Source: Paulinella micropora (taxonomy: Eukaryota > Cercozoa > Imbricatea > Euglyphida > Paulinellidae). Taken from it: a DNA stretch of 64,000 nucleotides. Positions within the stretch are counted from its first letter, which is position 1. Each line of letters starts with the position of its first letter. This document shows positions 62,050 through 64,000 of this stretch, piece by piece. Both the position numbers and the translations under genes were made by a program. The stretch is taken from assembly GCA_019918135.1 (NCBI GenBank), contig WBZZ01002626.1, positions 18,501 to 82,500 on the forward strand. The letters are read 5' to 3'. A model generated the notes under the pieces. It did not search any database and was not told where the DNA came from. It was given only the letters and a program-made list of their open reading frames with translations.

Positions 62050-62904
62050 TCAGCTGGCTTGGGCACTGCGGGGAGTGTGGACGTCGCTAGCTTTTGCTGG
62101 CAGTTCCAGCTCAGGGCAGCCTCCGCGCACTTCGAGCGAATAATCCGTGACGGGGTACTGGTCCAGCCCATCCAGTCCTCGCAGTTGGGGACAATACGCG
62201 AAGAGCATCCTCACTGGCATCTTTCTTCTGCCCTCCCCCGGGGGAGGGAATTTGATGCACCGGAGGGACCTGCACCCGTACACCGTGAGCGAGAGTTCCT
62301 GGAGGCCAGACGGCAGGGCTATTTCTTCCAGGCCAGCGCAAGCCGTGAGATCGAGAAGGAGCTTGCCCCCGAGCGGGCTGCCCGACCAGCGCAGGTGCTT
62401 CAAGGCGTCGCACCGTTCGAAAGTCAGTTCCACGTCGTGCGGGCCTGGCGCGTCAGAGTCTGGCAAGAGCACGCCGCCCAGGACTGGCACCTCAAAGCCA
62501 GCTAGGGCAGGGCAGTCCCTAAAATCGAACTTGGCCAGGGAGCACGTTATCTGCTGGGGCAGGCAGCAGCGTGCAAAAGCTTTACAGTTCTCGACGAGAA
62601 TGCGCAGCAGTTCCGCCGCGGTGGACAGCGCTGGTAGTGCTATCTCGCTGAGCCGTTCGCACCCCCCCACCTCTATCCATAGCCCGTCGTCCACTGTCGT
62701 CAAGCTTGGCAAGGCCAGCCGGCTTAGCTGCGGACAGTCGGACTGCCCTATCCTCACGGTGCCCCCCACCGTCCTCAGCCGTGGTACTACTACCGGGTGG
62801 TCGATGGAACGTTCACCGGGGCTCTGCGCCCCCGCTGTACCCGGCCGGACGCCCAGCCTCCTCAGTCCTACGCAGAAGCCGCCGCCGACCGTAACTAGTT
62901 GGGG
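62050..62904 (-). pseudogene. Leucine-rich-repeat protein 2, cut at the insert edge
   Basis: The C-terminal 285 residues match the end of LRR protein 1 unit by unit (DVELTFERCDALKHLRWSG, LSLTVYGCRSLRCIKFPPPG, YSLEVRGGCPELELPA). The repeat ladder runs straight into the right junction at 62904, where Polinton sequence takes over, so the gene continues no further and its N-terminal part is absent from the block. This shows that the insert is a fragment of something larger. Confidence 0.6.
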
Positions 62905-64000
62905 CATTCAGTGTTTGGAAACTTTCTATTACACTTCTCACATTCTTTCCACTGGCTCTTGTCATTTATTCCCTTACATCCGTTGGTTTCACAGATACTA
63001 CATTTGGCTTCACATGCATGTCTTTCCTTATACCCTCTTAGACATAACTCACAGAAATTCTTTTTTCCTAGCATAGACTTCATGTTAGTTATGGTATCGT
63101 AATGTCCTTCAGTCTTTAGAATGTAAAGGTTAGTCACCCGTTCGCCGTTCGCATCAAGTAGTTCTGTTTTATAAATGATTTTGTCAGGGAATTCAACAAT
63201 AACCAGATTGTATTTAATGTGATTAGCAAATGTATTAATTTCCGGTATCACACACACATCCTTAATGACTTTCGCTTCATCGTGTAAAGCCTCTGCCATT
63301 TCCTGCTGTATCTTTCTTTTCCCCATTAGTATTTTCTTGAATTTTGGATGTTTTTCAATTTTTGCTTTGACTACAACGATTGCTTGTGCTAAGCATAAGT
63401 TATCGCTGTTTGTAATACAGATTAATCCTTTCTTTCTGTAGATATCCAATTTGTTCAAAACCTGTAGCCTTGTCTCGCCCGTCTGCATTTTAACAGATTT
63501 CAACACAAATTTTAATTTATCAAAGTTTGTTCCGTTCTCGTCCATGTAAAGACTTTCGTTGCTTTGAAATATTGCTGACAATCTTTCTAAAACTTTTTCA
63601 ACCGAGATTTGATTAACTTTGTGTAAGCCTGTTGATACATTTTCATAGTAATCAACAAACTCAATACCTAGGCTAACCTTATCTTGCGGTGTTTGTCGTT
63701 TTACAAAGTCATTCAATACAATCTCAATAAATCTTATCACATCGCGCATCGTAAATGATCGGAAGTTGCAGTTAATCCTTACCACATATAGGCTTTCATT
63801 TATTCCTAGTTCGTGTTCCTTGCTGTCGTCCCTCATGATATCATAATTACCATACAACAACAAGTCTCTGCAATTTTCTTTCAGCTCTTTTTTCTCTTCA
63901 ATCGTAGGTAAAGGTGGTGCTATTGGTATAGCATGGTGCTCAAAATACACCGCACCTCTTACTTGGTTCAAGTAGTTTTGGGCTGTCGGTGTATCAATTT
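62905..64000 (-). pseudogene. polB: PolB region of copy 2, N-terminal side of the insert (continues past window)
   Basis: Matches the N-terminal region of copy 1 PolB almost throughout: YFEHHAIPIAPPLPTIEEKK, FRSFTMRDVIRFIEIVLNDF, NLCLAQAIVVVKAKIEKHPK, and a Cys-rich segment CSICETNGCKGINDKSQWKE with CEKCNRKF. The sequence runs off the right edge. Part of a broken element. Confidence 0.75.

Larger units (their letters stand above)
39146..62904. mobile_element. 23.8 kb GC-rich virus-like block inserted in PolB of copy 2 (fossil)
   Basis: Comparison with copy 1 (…GTGATTATTAAAG/CATTCAGTG…) fixes the junctions after 39145 and before 62905. Composition changes abruptly from AT-rich to strongly GC-rich. 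About fourteen genes lie on both strands with almost no space between them, several with AATAAA-like signals at their ends. No terminal inverted or direct repeats and at most one base of target duplication are visible. The gene content (MSV199-type, EsV-1-7-like repeats with nuclease tail, SF3-like ATPase, F-box, LRR, C2H2) resembles large nucleocytoplasmic DNA viruses. Several genes look broken, in all perhaps half a dozen breaks, although some could be splice sites. A host-derived or assembly-chimera origin is the alternative. Confidence 0.6.
21884..64000. mobile_element. Polinton/Maverick-type element, copy 2 (fossil; continues past window; carries a 23.8 kb insert)
   Basis: Same gene set, order and orientation as copy 1. 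It starts where similarity begins (ATTTTATTAAAGGTC blocks near 21900). It is cut by the window end inside PolB. The capsid, minor capsid, protease and spike genes look whole or nearly so. Fibre, ATPase, integrase and PolB look broken, about ten breaks in all, besides the large GC-rich insertion at 39146-62904. Close similarity to copy 1 over most parts points to fairly recent activity. Confidence 0.85.

Noticed and set aside
39146-62904. Use of a non-standard genetic code in the GC-rich block
   Set aside because: Several long convincing frames end at ordinary TAG or TGA codons, and the Polinton genes also use all three normal stops.
39146-62904. Herpesvirus or adenovirus origin of the block
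   Set aside because: No herpesvirus or adenovirus core gene was recognised; MSV199-type and EsV-1-7-like content points instead to large nucleocytoplasmic-type viruses.

Overview
The window carries eukaryotic mobile and virus-like DNA. Two AT-rich copies of one Polinton/Maverick-type element (or Polinton-like virus) lie head to tail, at about 637-20275 and from 21884 past the right end of the window. Each has a retroviral-type integrase, a protein-primed family B DNA polymerase, an FtsK/A32-type packaging ATPase, an adenain-like protease, a minor and a major capsid protein, a phage-like fibre ending in an S74 chaperone domain, and several small conserved proteins. Both are fossils: copy 1 looks broken in roughly a dozen places, copy 2 in about ten. 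Most parts match closely between copies, so both are fairly young, but their major capsid genes have diverged far more than their neighbours.

Layout: 1-636 is non-coding AT-rich flank. Copy 1 reads integrase(-), charged protein(-), fibre(+), small membrane protein(+), secreted Cys-rich protein(-), 120-residue protein(+), ATPase(+), basic core proteins(+), coiled coil(+), protease(+), minor capsid(+), major capsid(+), spike-like protein(+), two small GKYK proteins(-), PolB(-) and small terminal genes(-). From 19.8 to 21.2 kb there are nested palindromes, direct repeats and small ORFs. A probable three-exon gene with introns of 50 and 46 nt lies at 21216-21749. Copy 2 then repeats the order of copy 1.

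The PolB region of copy 2 is split by a 23.8 kb block (39146-62904) of very different base composition: strongly GC-rich, dense in genes on both strands, and full of G or C runs of 14-21 nt. Comparison with the unsplit PolB region of copy 1 fixes both junctions to the base. There is no target duplication beyond one possible base and no terminal repeat, and an LRR gene is cut at the right junction. The block looks like a piece of a larger genome, most likely a large nucleocytoplasmic-type DNA virus. It has an MSV199/KilA-type gene, an EsV-1-7-like Cys/His repeat gene with a viral-type nuclease tail, a 1310-residue P-loop/SF3-like ATPase, a C2H2 zinc-finger protein, an F-box-like protein, tandem LRR paralogues, a possible DH/PH pair and a multi-pass membrane protein. 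It is treated here as a possible old virus copy.

A second new-looking layer is a family of palindromic repeats of about 100-125 bp (one of 180 bp) with a cloverleaf-like fold, found between Polinton genes. Several sites are filled in one copy and empty in the other, so the repeats appear mobile or excisable. The host is probably a protist or other small-genome eukaryote, inferred only from the short GT-AG introns and AT-rich flanks; the sequence does not settle it.
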